Source of the DNA: Erysipelotrichaceae bacterium
Lineage (GTDB): Bacteria > Bacillota_I > Bacilli_A > Erysipelotrichales > Erysipelotrichaceae
Reading direction: 5' to 3'
Assembly: GCA_017405675.1 (NCBI GenBank)
Contig: JAFRAB010000033.1
Location: 50,669-114,668 of the forward strand
DNA: 64,000 nucleotides
Shown here: positions 1-10,136 of the stretch, one piece after another
Numbering within the stretch: position 1 is the stretch's first letter
Layout of the letters: every line of letters begins with the position of its first letter
Program-made: the position numbers and the translations under genes
The notes under the pieces: generated by a model
Seen by the model: the letters and a program-made list of their open reading frames with translations, nothing else
What the model was told of the DNA's origin: nothing
Databases searched by the model: none

Positions 1-2
1 GT

Positions 3-1127
<1,125 letters not shown>

Positions 1128-1145
1128 TTTAAGTTCAAAAATGTA

Positions 1146-1174
1146 TTGAAACACCATATTTATTATGATAAAAT
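1146..1174 (+). promoter_or_regulatory. Promoter of the rplU operon
   Basis: TTGAAA (1146-1151), 17-nt spacer, extended -10 TGATAAAAT with TAAAAT at 1169-1174. A sigma-A type site placed to transcribe the leader and rplU-prp-rpmA. Confidence 0.8.
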
Positions 1175-1180
1175 ATTGCC

Positions 1181-1265
1181 GTTGCAGCTTCGAATGAAGC
1201 TTCAACCGCTCTTCATAAGGTTTCAAAGTACGCAAGTCACCTTATTAGGCGAGTCTAAGTAGAAA
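1181..1265 (+). promoter_or_regulatory. Structured rplU 5' leader (L21-leader candidate)
   Basis: Two hairpins precede rplU. The first is GTTGcAGCTTC/GAAGCTtCAAC with a GAAT loop (1181-1206, one mismatch). The second pairs ATAAGGT (1215-1221) with ACCTTAT (1239-1245). Firmicutes L21 operons are known to carry a structured leader (Rfam L21_leader), thought to mediate autoregulation by a ribosomal protein. Assignment to that family rests on position and general form, not on a covariance search. Confidence 0.6.
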
Positions 1266-1279
1266 TAGGAGGTGTAGCT

Positions 1280-1591
1280 ATGTACGCAATTATTGAAACA
1301 GGCGGCAAGCAGTTAAGAGTTGAAGAGGGTCAGGAAATCTACGTTGAAAAGTTAGATGCTGAAGCTGGTGCTGAAGTTGTCTTCGACAAGGTTGTTCTGG
1401 TTTCCGATAAGACTGCTAAGGTTGGTGCTCCATATGTTAAGGGTGCCAAGGTAACTGCAGAAGTCAATAAGCAGGGTAAGGGCAAAAAGATCATGATCTT
1501 CAAGTATAAACCTAAAAAAGGTTCTACTCGCAGACGTCAGGGTCATCGTCAGCCATATACCAAGTTAACTATTAAGTCTATTGAGGCTTAA
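1280..1591 (+). CDS. rplU: 50S ribosomal protein L21
   Basis: Large-subunit protein that binds 23S rRNA. The 103-residue product has the typical length and the family start [11 protein letters not shown]; the C-terminal half is basic ([16 protein letters not shown]) and contacts RNA. A strong AGGAGGTG ribosome site lies 5 nt before the ATG. First gene of rplU-prp-rpmA, the standard Bacillota order, behind the structured leader that probably sets expression. Confidence 0.98.
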   Translation: MYAIIETGGKQLRVEEGQEIYVEKLDAEAGAEVVFDKVVLVSDKTAKVGAPYVKGAKVTAEVNKQGKGKKIMIFKYKPKKGSTRRRQGHRQPYTKLTIKSIEA

Positions 1592-1593
1592 TT

Positions 1594-1914
1594 ATGATCT
1601 GGGTTAAATATCAGACCCGTAACGACGCATTTGTTTCGCTCGATATTTCAGGACATGCCAGATTCCGGGAGGAAGGACAGGACATCGTCTGTGCGGCAGC
1701 ATCCCTGACAGGTATAGGCCTGCTGAACGCGATTGATGAAATGGAGCCGGACAGCTGCGAATTGATTAAGGAAGACAATCACATCCATGTGCAGGTACTG
1801 CAGGACAGTGAGAAGCTTCAGACCATTCTTACAGCATCGTATCATATGTACAAAACACTCGAGTACAGATTCAGCATGTATGTAAGAGTTAGAAAAACGG
1901 AGGTAAAATCATGA
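1594..1914 (+). CDS. prp: Ribosomal-processing cysteine protease Prp
   Basis: Cleaves the N-terminal extension from ribosomal protein L27, a step essential in Staphylococcus aureus. The 106-residue product shows the catalytic pair of the family: His21 in SGHA and Cys33 in DIVCAA. It sits between rplU and its substrate gene rpmA and overlaps rpmA by 4 nt (ATGA), so protease and substrate are translationally coupled. A GAGG site about 7 nt upstream supports the ATG at 1594. Confidence 0.95.
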   Translation: MIWVKYQTRNDAFVSLDISGHARFREEGQDIVCAAASLTGIGLLNAIDEMEPDSCELIKEDNHIHVQVLQDSEKLQTILTASYHMYKTLEYRFSMYVRVRKTEVKS

Positions 1915-2195
1915 GATTTGTATTAGATATCCAAATGTTCGCATCTAAAAAAGGTGTAGGTTCTACCAAGAACGGACGTGACTCAGAATCTAAACGCTTA
2001 GGTGCCAAGAAGGCTGATGGACAGTTTACCAACGCTGGTTCAATCATTTACCGTCAGAGAGGAACAAAGATCCATCCTGGCGTTAATGTAGGACGCGGTG
2101 GAGATGATACCTTATTTGCTTTATGTGCCGGCATCGTTAAGTACGAAAGACTCGGCAAGGATAAGAAACAGGTATCTGTTTATCCGGTAGCTTAA
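1911..2195 (+). CDS. rpmA: 50S ribosomal protein L27 with Prp-cleaved N-terminal extension
   Basis: Large-subunit protein near the peptidyl-transferase centre. The 94-residue product begins [18 protein letters not shown]; the extension ahead of ASKKG is the form processed by Prp in Bacillota. In S. aureus the corresponding sequence is NLQFFASKKG with cleavage before Ala, so cleavage after Phe10 is predicted. The site here reads IQMFA, with Met in place of the first Phe. The rest ([13 protein letters not shown], the GTKIHPG segment) is standard L27. Confidence 0.97.
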   Translation: MRFVLDIQMFASKKGVGSTKNGRDSESKRLGAKKADGQFTNAGSIIYRQRGTKIHPGVNVGRGGDDTLFALCAGIVKYERLGKDKKQVSVYPVA

Positions 2196-2206
2196 TTCAA
2201 GACAGT

Positions 2207-2233
2207 AAGGGCGAGTTATTCGCTCTTTTGTTT
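2207..2233 (+). terminator. Intrinsic terminator after rpmA
   Basis: Stem AAGGGCGA (2207-2214) with TCGCTCTT (2220-2227, one G-U), loop GTTAT, then TTG and TTT. Ends the rplU-prp-rpmA unit. Confidence 0.75.
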
Positions 2234-2247
2234 AGCGAGGGTGCACG

Positions 2248-2276
2248 TTGAGTTATGCATCCAAACATAGTATTAT
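2248..2276 (+). promoter_or_regulatory. Promoter of obgE
   Basis: TTGAGT (2248-2253), 17-nt spacer, TATTAT (2271-2276), 25 nt before the obgE ATG and directly after the rpmA terminator. Confidence 0.65.
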
Positions 2277-2301
2277 TAAAAAGGAAAGTCAGTAGGTAAT
2301 T

Positions 2302-3591
2302 ATGCATTTTATTGATCAGACATCATTGATTTTAAAGGCTGGAAATGGCGGTGACGGTATCGTCTCTTTCAGGCGTGAAAAACATGTTCCTTTAGGGGGA
2401 CCTTTTGGCGGTGACGGCGGTAAGGGCGGCAGTATTATTTTTGAAGTTGATACGCATAAAAGCACGCTGCTGGACCTGCATTTTTTAAAGATGATAACAG
2501 CACAGTCAGGCGAAAACGGCAAGACCAAGAAGATGCATGGCGCTGACGGTGAGGATAAGATAGTCAAGGTACCGTTAGGTACGGTTGTAAGAGATAAGAG
2601 CGATAAGCGTATTATCGCCGACCTGACCCATCCGGGTCAGCAGGCCGTAATAGCCAGAGGCGGCAAAGGCGGCCGCGGCAACTTCCATTTCAAGTCTGCC
2701 CGCAATCCGGCTCCGGATTTTTCGGAGAAGGGTGAAGAAGGACAGCAGCTGGAAGTTGAAATCGAACTTAAACTGCTGGCTGATGTAGGACTGGTGGGTT
2801 TCCCTTCAGTAGGAAAGAGCACCATCCTGTCAGTTGTGTCAGCCGCCAGACCGGAAATTGCTGATTATCCGTTTACGACGCTTGTTCCTAATCTGGGCGT
2901 TGTCAGAGTACCTGACGGACGTTCATTTGTCCTGGCTGATATGCCGGGACTGATCGAGGGAGCTTCCCAGGGCAAGGGCCTTGGCTTTGATTTCCTCAGA
3001 CATATTGAAAGAACCAGAGTACTGATCCATGTATTGGACATGTCTCCTGCATCAGGCAGAGATCCTCTGGAAGATTATGAAATCATTAACAACGAAATGG
3101 GTACTTACCGTTTCAATCTGCTGCAGAGACCGCAGATCGTAGTAGCGAATAAAATGGATGAAGAAGGAGCCGAAGAAAATCTGGAAAGATTCAGACAGGC
3201 TCATCCTGATCTGGAAGTATTCCCGACTACGGCACTTATTGCGGAAGGATTGCAGGATGTTCTTTACAGAGCAGCCGACCTCCTGGATGTAACTGAACCA
3301 TTCCCGTTAGAGCAGGATGAAAACATCGGTGTACTCTATAAGTTTGAACCTGAGCCGGAGCCGTTTACCATCAGAAATCTGGGTAACGGTCAGTGGATCG
3401 TTGAAGGCGATGAGATCAACCGCCTGTTCTCCAGAACTGATTTTGAAAACGAACAGCAGGTTATGCAGTTCGGAATCGCTCTGCGAAAGCTGGGCGTTGA
3501 CGCGGCTTTGCGTGAAAAAGGTATCAGGGAAAAAGATACGGTATTCATCAATGACTTCGGCTTTGAGTTTAGTGATATGGAAGAAGAGTAG
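2302..3591 (+). CDS. obgE: Obg family GTPase ObgE/CgtA
   Basis: Essential GTPase that binds the 50S subunit and acts in ribosome maturation and stress signalling. The 429-residue product has three parts: a glycine-rich Obg fold (GNGGDGIVSFRREK, GGPFGGDGGKGG; about 1-158), a G domain with P-loop GFPSVGKST from residue 166, G3 DMPGLIEGA and G4 NKMD, and a C-terminal OCT domain. Full length for the Gram-positive type. The next gene, ruvA, starts 10 nt on; obgE-ruvA-ruvB is probably one transcript. Confidence 0.97.
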   Translation: MHFIDQTSLILKAGNGGDGIVSFRREKHVPLGGPFGGDGGKGGSIIFEVDTHKSTLLDLHFLKMITAQSGENGKTKKMHGADGEDKIVKVPLGTVVRDKSDKRIIADLTHPGQQAVIARGGKGGRGNFHFKSARNPAPDFSEKGEEGQQLEVEIELKLLADVGLVGFPSVGKSTILSVVSAARPEIADYPFTTLVPNLGVVRVPDGRSFVLADMPGLIEGASQGKGLGFDFLRHIERTRVLIHVLDMSPASGRDPLEDYEIINNEMGTYRFNLLQRPQIVVANKMDEEGAEENLERFRQAHPDLEVFPTTALIAEGLQDVLYRAADLLDVTEPFPLEQDENIGVLYKFEPEPEPFTIRNLGNGQWIVEGDEINRLFSRTDFENEQQVMQFGIALRKLGVDAALREKGIREKDTVFINDFGFEFSDMEEE

Positions 3592-3601
3592 GTGATAGCT
3601 G

Positions 3602-4183
3602 ATGATCAGATTTATTAGAGGAACGGTTTATTCGTTTGGCCTTGACTATGTAATCATTGACTGCAACGGTGTTGGTTATTACATCAGTTTTACTCATCAG
3701 GATATGCTGTCACTGGGACAGACAGTTACCATATTTACCTATCAGCAGTTCCGTGAGGATGCTCAGGTGCTGTATGGTTTCCTTGACATAAAGGAACTTG
3801 AACTGTTTGAAAAACTGATTTCAGTAAAGGGCTTAGGTCCTAAGACGGCTATGAACATGCTTTCAGCCGCCAGATATACTGATATCATAAGTGCAATCGA
3901 AAACGGTGAGGTGGAATTCCTGACCAGACTGCCGTCACTTGGCAGCAAGACCAGCCGTCAGATCATTCTGGACCTGAAGGGCAAGCTTGTTGAAGATGAA
4001 AAGGCAGCCGGAACAAAGAATACCATTGAACTTGAAGAAGCTGTATCAGGTCTGAAATCCTTAGGATATAAAGCCTATGAGATCAATACAGTATTGCCGG
4101 AACTCAGAAAAAATAGCGGTGCTACCGCTGAGGAACTTCTGAGAGAAGGATTAAGGCTTATAATGCGGCGTAAGGGAGGATAG
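3602..4183 (+). CDS. ruvA: Holliday junction branch-migration protein RuvA
   Basis: DNA-binding subunit that clamps Holliday junctions and loads the RuvB motor. The 193-residue length fits. An N-terminal OB fold ([13 protein letters not shown]) is followed by helix-hairpin-helix motifs ([31 protein letters not shown]) and a C-terminal domain III ([17 protein letters not shown]) that contacts RuvB. It is followed 2 nt later by ruvB. No LexA-type operator was seen upstream. Confidence 0.97.
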   Translation: MIRFIRGTVYSFGLDYVIIDCNGVGYYISFTHQDMLSLGQTVTIFTYQQFREDAQVLYGFLDIKELELFEKLISVKGLGPKTAMNMLSAARYTDIISAIENGEVEFLTRLPSLGSKTSRQIILDLKGKLVEDEKAAGTKNTIELEEAVSGLKSLGYKAYEINTVLPELRKNSGATAEELLREGLRLIMRRKGG

Positions 4184-4185
4184 AC

Positions 4186-5193
4186 ATGGACAGACTGATG
4201 AATGCAGACAAGAGCATAACAGATGATGAAGCCAGTCTGAGACCTACGACGCTTGATACTTACGTGGGACAAAGCGGCATCAAGGCTAATCTCAGGATAT
4301 ACATGGAAGCAGCCAAGAAAAGAAATGAAACGCTTGACCATGTGCTGCTGTATGGGCCTCCTGGACTGGGAAAAACGACGCTGGCTTACATAATCGCCAA
4401 TGAAATGGGCGGCAGCATCAGAATAACCTCAGGACCTTCCATTGAGAAGAGCGGGGATCTGGCAGCTATCCTTTCATCAATAAATCCGGGTGACATTCTG
4501 TTCATAGATGAAATTCACCGCCTGCCTAAGCAGGTTGAGGAAGTACTGTATCCGGCAATGGAAGACTTTGCCATCGATGTAGTGGTCGGCAAGGATTCTT
4601 CAGCACGTACATTAAGACTGGAACTGCCACCGTTTACTCTGGTTGGAGCTACTACCAGGGCAGGCGATATAACCGCTCCTTTACGTGACAGATTCGGTAT
4701 TATCAATAAACTGGACTACTATTCAACTGATGAGCTGTCACAGATCATCAAGAGGACAGCCCGCGTGCTTGAAACGGGCATTACCGATGATGCAGTCGTG
4801 GAACTGGCAACCCGTTCCAGAGGCACACCGCGTATCGCCAACAGGCTTTTCAGAAGGGTAAGAGACTTTGCTCAGATCCTCAGAGATGACGGAACGATCG
4901 ATCTGGAAATTGCCAATCTGGCACTGGACCGACTGAAAGTAGACAAGCTGGGACTGGACGATGTAGACCAGAGATATATTATGGGCATCATTCAGCGTTT
5001 CAAGGGCGGCCCGGTAGGGGTTGAAGCCTTGGCCAACAGCATTGCAGAGGAAATAACGACTCTGGAAGATGTCTACGAACCATATCTGCTGCAGATAGGT
5101 TTTATCCAGCGTACTCCACGCGGACGTATCGCTACGACGAAGGCTTACGAGCATTTCGGCATACCTGTGCAGCAGGATCTGTTTTCACTTTAA
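4186..5193 (+). CDS. ruvB: Holliday junction branch-migration helicase RuvB
   Basis: AAA+ ATPase ring motor that drives branch migration with RuvA. The 335-residue product has Walker [10 protein letters not shown] from residue 57, Walker B DEIHR, sensor 1 GATTRAG, the arginine-finger region PLRDRFG and a C-terminal winged helix ([13 protein letters not shown]). An AAGGGAGG-like site precedes the ATG. The stop codon lies in the stem of the terminator at 5192-5217. RuvC is not nearby; in Bacillota RecU usually replaces it. Confidence 0.98.
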   Translation: MDRLMNADKSITDDEASLRPTTLDTYVGQSGIKANLRIYMEAAKKRNETLDHVLLYGPPGLGKTTLAYIIANEMGGSIRITSGPSIEKSGDLAAILSSINPGDILFIDEIHRLPKQVEEVLYPAMEDFAIDVVVGKDSSARTLRLELPPFTLVGATTRAGDITAPLRDRFGIINKLDYYSTDELSQIIKRTARVLETGITDDAVVELATRSRGTPRIANRLFRRVRDFAQILRDDGTIDLEIANLALDRLKVDKLGLDDVDQRYIMGIIQRFKGGPVGVEALANSIAEEITTLEDVYEPYLLQIGFIQRTPRGRIATTKAYEHFGIPVQQDLFSL

Positions 5194-5217
5194 TGGCACA
5201 CTGTGCCATTTTTTTCT
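5192..5217 (+). terminator. Intrinsic terminator overlapping the ruvB stop
   Basis: Perfect stem AATGGCAC (5192-5199)/GTGCCATT (5203-5210), 3-nt loop, then a long T run. The stem starts on the second base of the TAA stop. Confidence 0.9.
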
Positions 5218-5241
5218 CTTTATATTTATTTCGTGTTAACA

Positions 5242-5247
5242 TATAAT
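5242..5247 (+). promoter_or_regulatory. -10 element of the murG promoter
   Basis: Consensus TATAAT 19 nt before the murG ATG and just after the ruvB terminator; the -35 at 17-nt spacing is only TTTATA (5219-5224). Confidence 0.5.
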
Positions 5248-5265
5248 AAACGTGGTGATTATTTC

Positions 5266-6354
5266 ATGAAAGTACTTATCGCAACAGGCGGAACAGGCGG
5301 ACATATCTATCCTGCCATTTCCTTAGCTGATTATCTTGCCAAGAACTATAAAAACATGAGTTTCATGTTCGTAGGTAATTCAGACAGAATGGAAAGCACG
5401 ATAATTCCGGAATTGGGTTATCGTTTTTTAGGTATTACGGCAGCCAAGTTCAACGGTGCAAATAATAAACTAGGTGCCTTGAAAACCTTATACAGATCTT
5501 ATAAGGAATGCATCAGGGTCGTTGAAAGCTTTCAGCCTGATATCATCGTCGGCTTTGGCGGATACGTTACAGTTCCGGTTATCATGGCCGGTGTTCACTG
5601 CGGGGTTAAGACTGTAATTCATGAACAGAATTCCTTTGCCGGCATGGCCAACAAGGCGTTAAGTCATTTTGTTAGCAAGGTCATTACCGTTTACCCGAAT
5701 GTTGCTGAATCGTTCCCTAAGCGCAAGGTCGTTAATCTGGGCAATCCGCGTGAAAGTGCGGTTTTGGATCTGACCGTAGACAAGAGAACACTGGAACAGT
5801 TCGGTTTTGACATCAGCAAAAAGACGCTTCTGATCGTCATGGGATCTTTGGGTTCCGTAACTGTCAATCAGAAGATGACTGAGATCCTGAGCAGAATGAA
5901 GGAAAAGAACTATAACGTTATATATGTTACGGGTAAGAACAATTACGATGACATGATCCGGAAGGTTTCCGAAAGTGAAAATGTCAGGATCGTTCCTTAT
6001 ATCGATCAGTTCAGAGTTGCCAGCGCCTGTGATCTGATTATTTCACGCGGCGGGGCTACCAGTGCCTGTGAATACATGGCTCTTGGACTGCCGTCAATAA
6101 TCGTTCCAAGCCCATATGTTACCAATAATCACCAGTACTACAATGCCAAGAGCATGGTTGATAACGGTGCCAGTTTCCTTATCGAAGAAAAGGATCTGGA
6201 CGCTGATGTTCTGCTTGACAAGGTTGATGAACTTCTTGGTGATGACATGAAGCTGCAGAACATGTCAAAAGCCGCCAGGGCAATGTCCCATCCTTATGCA
6301 GCCAGGGACATCAGTGAATTACTGTTTAAAGTAGCAGGTATTGAACATGAATGA
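5266..6354 (+). CDS. murG: Lipid II synthase MurG (UDP-GlcNAc transferase)
   Basis: Peripheral membrane GT-B glycosyltransferase that adds GlcNAc to lipid I to make lipid II. The ATG at 5266 gives 362 residues and follows a GGTGAT ribosome site; a longer frame from 5203 would begin inside the ruvB terminator and is rejected. Motifs: GGTGGHIYPA near the N-terminus, GFGGYVTVP, HEQNSFAG, the donor-site region SRGGATSACEY and PSPYVTNNHQ. First gene of murG-murB-divIB. Confidence 0.97.
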   Translation: MKVLIATGGTGGHIYPAISLADYLAKNYKNMSFMFVGNSDRMESTIIPELGYRFLGITAAKFNGANNKLGALKTLYRSYKECIRVVESFQPDIIVGFGGYVTVPVIMAGVHCGVKTVIHEQNSFAGMANKALSHFVSKVITVYPNVAESFPKRKVVNLGNPRESAVLDLTVDKRTLEQFGFDISKKTLLIVMGSLGSVTVNQKMTEILSRMKEKNYNVIYVTGKNNYDDMIRKVSESENVRIVPYIDQFRVASACDLIISRGGATSACEYMALGLPSIIVPSPYVTNNHQYYNAKSMVDNGASFLIEEKDLDADVLLDKVDELLGDDMKLQNMSKAARAMSHPYAARDISELLFKVAGIEHE

Positions 6355-7249
6355 TTTTATATATAAACTCCAGCAGTTCGGCGATGTAGAGGAGAATGTG
6401 TCTTTTACACGCCTTACAACATATAAAGCCGGCGGAACGGCTCATTACGTGGTATATCCGCGCAGTATTTTTGATCTGCAGTCCGTTTTGGGACTCTGCA
6501 GGGAAAACGGCGTTGATTATAAAGTGTTCGGAAACGGATCAAACATTCTGTGTTCCGATGATTTTTATGACGGTGTCATAATCAGGCTTAACCGCTTCCT
6601 TAACCAGTTCCATTATGAAAACAATGAACTGGTAGCCCGGGCAGGATGCTACATCATTGCTCTGGCCTATGACGCCATGAAAAATAACCTTTCAGGACTG
6701 GAATTTGCCAGCGGTATCCCGGGTACTCTGGGGGGCTGTCTGTTCATGAATGCCGGTGCCTATAAGGTTTCAATGTCAGATGTAGTTACGGAAGTACAGG
6801 TTCTGATGGGAAATGAGATCGTCTGGATCAGCAATGCTGAATGTGAATTCGGCTACCGCAGTTCAATCTTCCAGAAGCATCCTGACTGGATCATTCTGGC
6901 TGCCAGGATCCAGCTGACACCGGGCAATAAGGAAGAAATCCAGAAGATCATGAATGCCCGTCAGCGGCGCAGATTTGAAACACAGCCGTTGGATATGCCT
7001 TCAGCAGGAAGCGTTTTCCGTAACCGTGAAGAGCATTTCGCCTGGGAATATGTAGATATGATTGGCTACCGCGGCAAGAGCGTAGGCGGTGCCTGTGTGT
7101 CTCCTAAGCATTCCAATTTCATAGTAAATGCCGGTAATGCCACAGGAAGCGACATTCTCAGACTTATTGAAGAAATACAGAGAGAGGTTCAGCAGCAGTT
7201 TGGTGTTGAACTGATGATGGAAGTGGAGAAATTTAATTGGAAGAAGTAA
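6347..7249 (+). CDS. murB: UDP-N-acetylenolpyruvoylglucosamine reductase MurB
   Basis: FAD-dependent enzyme that makes UDP-MurNAc, the second committed step of peptidoglycan synthesis. The ATG at 6347 (300 residues) has AGGT 7 nt upstream; a TTG at 6341 is possible. It overlaps murG by 8 nt. FAD-binding motifs are YKAGGTAHYVVYP, FGNGSNIL and SGIPGTLGGCLFMNAGAY; the active-site segment is PSAGSVFRN with a late Glu in MMEVEKF. The length suits the type II MurB common in Bacillota. Confidence 0.96.
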   Translation: MNDFIYKLQQFGDVEENVSFTRLTTYKAGGTAHYVVYPRSIFDLQSVLGLCRENGVDYKVFGNGSNILCSDDFYDGVIIRLNRFLNQFHYENNELVARAGCYIIALAYDAMKNNLSGLEFASGIPGTLGGCLFMNAGAYKVSMSDVVTEVQVLMGNEIVWISNAECEFGYRSSIFQKHPDWIILAARIQLTPGNKEEIQKIMNARQRRRFETQPLDMPSAGSVFRNREEHFAWEYVDMIGYRGKSVGGACVSPKHSNFIVNAGNATGSDILRLIEEIQREVQQQFGVELMMEVEKFNWKK

Positions 7250-8157
7250 ATCAGGAGATTCTGGAACCAAGAGAAGAATATCAGCAGGAAGTTGAAGCCG
7301 GAATAAACATCATCCGTCAGAAGGTTGATCTGGAAAAAGCCAGGAAAAAGCTTATTGCCAGAAAAAAGGTTTATTCCATTCTGCTGCTGGCAGGAATAAT
7401 CGGATTCATAGGTCTGATGTTTTTTGTTTATCTTCTGACACCGGCTTCAAATGTCAGAAGTGTCAAGATCCTTAATAATAATTATCTTTCAGACGAATAT
7501 ATCCAGGAGCTGACAGGCATTTCGACCAAGAGCGAATATGTGCTGCTGTTCCCTGGTTTAAAGGCATACAAGGCATCCCGAAGTCCGCTGATCAATAATG
7601 TGAAGATTACCAGAGGTCCCAGCAAGACCGTAATAATCGATGTTGAGGAAAATCCGATTATGGGCTATCGCTTCAAGGACAACATGGAACTTGTGCTTGG
7701 TGACGGATCAATCATCAAGTTTGATCAGAAATATGTTAAGGGAATCACAATATTGCCGCTGTTTATGAACGTAAAGGATGAAAAGGTGGCGCAGGTAGCT
7801 ACTCAGATGAACCGTCTGGATTTCGATACGGTATCCCGAATCGCCGAGGTAAGGGATTTCTCTATGAGTTATGACAGCGATATGGTAAAATTTGTTATGG
7901 ATGATGGGTATGAGGTATATACATCACTTGATGGAATACCGTTACTGGTAAACTATCTGGATATCATAACAACGACGACAAGTCCTAACAGATGTGTATA
8001 TCTGGATTACGATCACAATAATGCAATTGTAAGAAACTGCCGGGAGATAGAAAAAATAGCTGATAAGACTCCTGAAGAAGAAGCACAGCAGAATCAGTCT
8101 GAGCGGCAGGAAAGCGAACAGACAGAACAGCAGGAAGCCCCTGCAGAAGGAGAATAG
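7237..8157 (+). CDS. divIB: Cell division protein DivIB/FtsQ
   Basis: Bitopic divisome protein linking FtsL and DivIC to septal wall synthesis. The 306-residue product has a charged cytoplasmic N-terminus, one membrane segment at about 46-68 (ILLLAGIIGFIGLMFFVYLL), a POTRA-like domain (SNVRSVKILNNNYLS onward), a beta domain and a Glu/Gln-rich tail. The start is a TTG with GGAG 9 nt upstream; it overlaps murB by 13 nt, suggesting coupling and low expression. Position after murG-murB is the usual dcw-derived order. Confidence 0.88.
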   Translation: MEEVNQEILEPREEYQQEVEAGINIIRQKVDLEKARKKLIARKKVYSILLLAGIIGFIGLMFFVYLLTPASNVRSVKILNNNYLSDEYIQELTGISTKSEYVLLFPGLKAYKASRSPLINNVKITRGPSKTVIIDVEENPIMGYRFKDNMELVLGDGSIIKFDQKYVKGITILPLFMNVKDEKVAQVATQMNRLDFDTVSRIAEVRDFSMSYDSDMVKFVMDDGYEVYTSLDGIPLLVNYLDIITTTTSPNRCVYLDYDHNNAIVRNCREIEKIADKTPEEEAQQNQSERQESEQTEQQEAPAEGE

Positions 8158-8160
8158 AGA

Positions 8161-8514
8161 ATGAAATCAGATACTAGATTAGGTGGAATTAATGTTTCAG
8201 TGCAGGCAGTTGCTTCAATGACCGGTGCCATCGTAAGCGAATGCTACGGTGTTGTTGGCATGGCTTCCAAGAAGTTCTTCAAGGATGGTCTGGCTGTTCT
8301 GCTGAGACAGGAAAACTATTCAAAGGGAGTAGTAGTCAAGGAGACCAAGGAAGGTCTTGAACTGGAGATTTATGTAATAATCTGCTATGGAGTAAGAATT
8401 ACAGAAGTCGTTTCAGAAATACAGAAGAAAGTGAAATATCAGCTTGGTAAGACCCTGGACATGGATATTACTGCTATTAATGTATTCGTACAGGGTGTTA
8501 AAGTAGTTGATTAA
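8161..8514 (+). CDS. yloU: Asp23/Gls24 family protein (YloU type)
   Basis: A 117-residue Asp23-family protein; members are small cytoplasmic proteins, some tethered to the membrane, associated with envelope stress. N-terminal GGINVSVQAVASMTGAIVSECYGVVGM and a C-terminal EIQKKVKYQLGKTLDM are typical. No membrane segment or signal peptide is seen. It precedes fakA and overlaps its frame region slightly, the yloU-yloV arrangement of Bacillus. The molecular function of this subgroup is not established. Confidence 0.9.
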   Translation: MKSDTRLGGINVSVQAVASMTGAIVSECYGVVGMASKKFFKDGLAVLLRQENYSKGVVVKETKEGLELEIYVIICYGVRITEVVSEIQKKVKYQLGKTLDMDITAINVFVQGVKVVD

Positions 8515-8524
8515 GGTGACCGCT

Positions 8525-10105
8525 ATGAACACGATGAATTGTACGGAATTTAAGGAAATGCTGGTCAGCGGTGCCAATAATCTGGCCAACCAGCATGAAC
8601 ATATCAACTCACTGAACGTTTTCCCTGTTCCTGACGGAGATACAGGGACTAACATGAATATGACTTTTGGCTCAGGTGTAAAGGAAGTCTGCAAGCTGAT
8701 GAATGACAATGTCGGCGAAACAGCCAAGGCTCTGGGGAAAAACATGTTAATGAGCGCCAGAGGAAACTCAGGTGTTATTCTGTCTCAGATCTTCAAGGGT
8801 ATTTACAGATCCCTGGATCAGAAGCAGACTGTAACGGCTGAAGATTTCTGCATCGCCTTCGAAAACGGTGCCAAGGTTGCCTATAAGGCTGTCATGAAGC
8901 CTGTTGAAGGAACGATCCTGACTGTTGTCAGAGAATCAAGTGAAGATGCCAGTCGCTATTTCAGCATGAATAAGAACTGCACGATCGAGCAGTATTTCGA
9001 TGTGCTGACTGAAAAAGCCAGAAAGTCACTGGATAATACTCCTGAATTGCTTCCGGTTCTCAAGGAAGTCGGTGTAGTGGACTCCGGCGGTGCTGGTTAT
9101 GTGTCAATTCTGGAAGGCTTCAGCAGATATCTGCATGGCAATCCTGTACTGGCACGGGATCAGGAAGCCGCTGAAAGCAAGGAAAGAGGCTACTGCATTG
9201 AAGTGATGTTAAAAGTCAGAAACAAGGCTTTCAGCTTTGACAGCTTCAAAAAGAGCATGAATAAAAACGGCAGTGTAATTAACTGCGTTTATGAGGATGA
9301 TACGGTAAGAGCTCATGTACATACTCTGAAACCTGGTGACGTCCTTAACAGATGTCAGAGTGAAGGTGTTCTGGAAACCATCAAGATCGAGAACCTGGAA
9401 ATTGAGCATCATGAAACCCTGGATTATACAGTTAAGGAAGTTGAAAACGTCAGATATGCGACCGTTTCAGTAGTAAACGGAAAGGGCATTGAAGATATGT
9501 TCCGTCAGTTAGGTGTGGAATATTTCATCAGCGGCGGACAGACCATGAATCCGGCAGCCGGTGATTTCGTTGAACTGATCAGAAACATCCACGCCGACAA
9601 TGTCTTCATCCTGCCAAATAACGGCAATATCATCATGGCTGCTCAGCAGGCTAAGAAGACATTAAAGGACAGAAATGTTACTGTCATTGAAACCAGAAGC
9701 ATTCCGGAAGGCTTAAGTGCATGTATGGCCTTCAGCGGTGAGACTGATGTTGAAAGCAATACGGCAAACATGCTTGATGCTGTAGCTGCCGTTAAGACCG
9801 GATCAGTCACCAATGCTGTAAAAGATACCAGCTATAACAATGTGGCCATCAGCAAGGATGACTTCATGGGCATCTTCGGAAAGGATATTGTGGTATCCAA
9901 CAAAGACCTGATGGATGTAACCAGAAAGCTTCTCGATGCCATGATCGATGAGGACAGTTCCTATGTAACCGTTATTTACGGACATGGTGCCGACAAGACC
10001 AAAGCTGCCGAAATCGAAAAATACATATCAGATAAATACCAGCTTGACTGCGGTGTAACCGACGGTCAGCAGGATCTATATCCGTTTATAATCGGAGTTG
10101 AATAA
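8525..10105 (+). CDS. fakA: Fatty acid kinase catalytic subunit FakA (DhaL-DegV-like)
   Basis: Phosphorylates fatty acids held by FakB (DegV-family) proteins, feeding exogenous fatty acids into phospholipid synthesis. The ATG at 8525 (526 residues) has AAGGTG 6 nt upstream; the upstream TTG at 8507 is less likely. The N-terminal DhaL domain has the Mg-ATP motif PVPDGDTGTNM (Asp37, Asp39) and SARGNSGVILSQ. The middle and C-terminal FakA domains include a VDSGGAGYVSILEG segment. Synteny with Bacillus yloV. No FakB gene is in the window. Confidence 0.93.
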   Translation: MNTMNCTEFKEMLVSGANNLANQHEHINSLNVFPVPDGDTGTNMNMTFGSGVKEVCKLMNDNVGETAKALGKNMLMSARGNSGVILSQIFKGIYRSLDQKQTVTAEDFCIAFENGAKVAYKAVMKPVEGTILTVVRESSEDASRYFSMNKNCTIEQYFDVLTEKARKSLDNTPELLPVLKEVGVVDSGGAGYVSILEGFSRYLHGNPVLARDQEAAESKERGYCIEVMLKVRNKAFSFDSFKKSMNKNGSVINCVYEDDTVRAHVHTLKPGDVLNRCQSEGVLETIKIENLEIEHHETLDYTVKEVENVRYATVSVVNGKGIEDMFRQLGVEYFISGGQTMNPAAGDFVELIRNIHADNVFILPNNGNIIMAAQQAKKTLKDRNVTVIETRSIPEGLSACMAFSGETDVESNTANMLDAVAAVKTGSVTNAVKDTSYNNVAISKDDFMGIFGKDIVVSNKDLMDVTRKLLDAMIDEDSSYVTVIYGHGADKTKAAEIEKYISDKYQLDCGVTDGQQDLYPFIIGVE

Positions 10106-10131
10106 CTATTTGAGTTTCTCAAATAGTTTTT
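10104..10131 (+). terminator. Intrinsic terminator overlapping the fakA stop
   Basis: Perfect 11-bp stem AACTATTTGAG (10104-10114)/CTCAAATAGTT (10118-10128), TTT loop, then a T run. It begins on the second base of the stop and ends 5 nt before the recG ATG. Confidence 0.85.
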
Positions 10132-10136
10132 AAAAT

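Noticed and set aside
5203..5265. 21-residue N-terminal extension of MurG
   Set aside because: It would begin within the ruvB terminator and cross the -10; the ATG at 5266 has a ribosome site and the family start.
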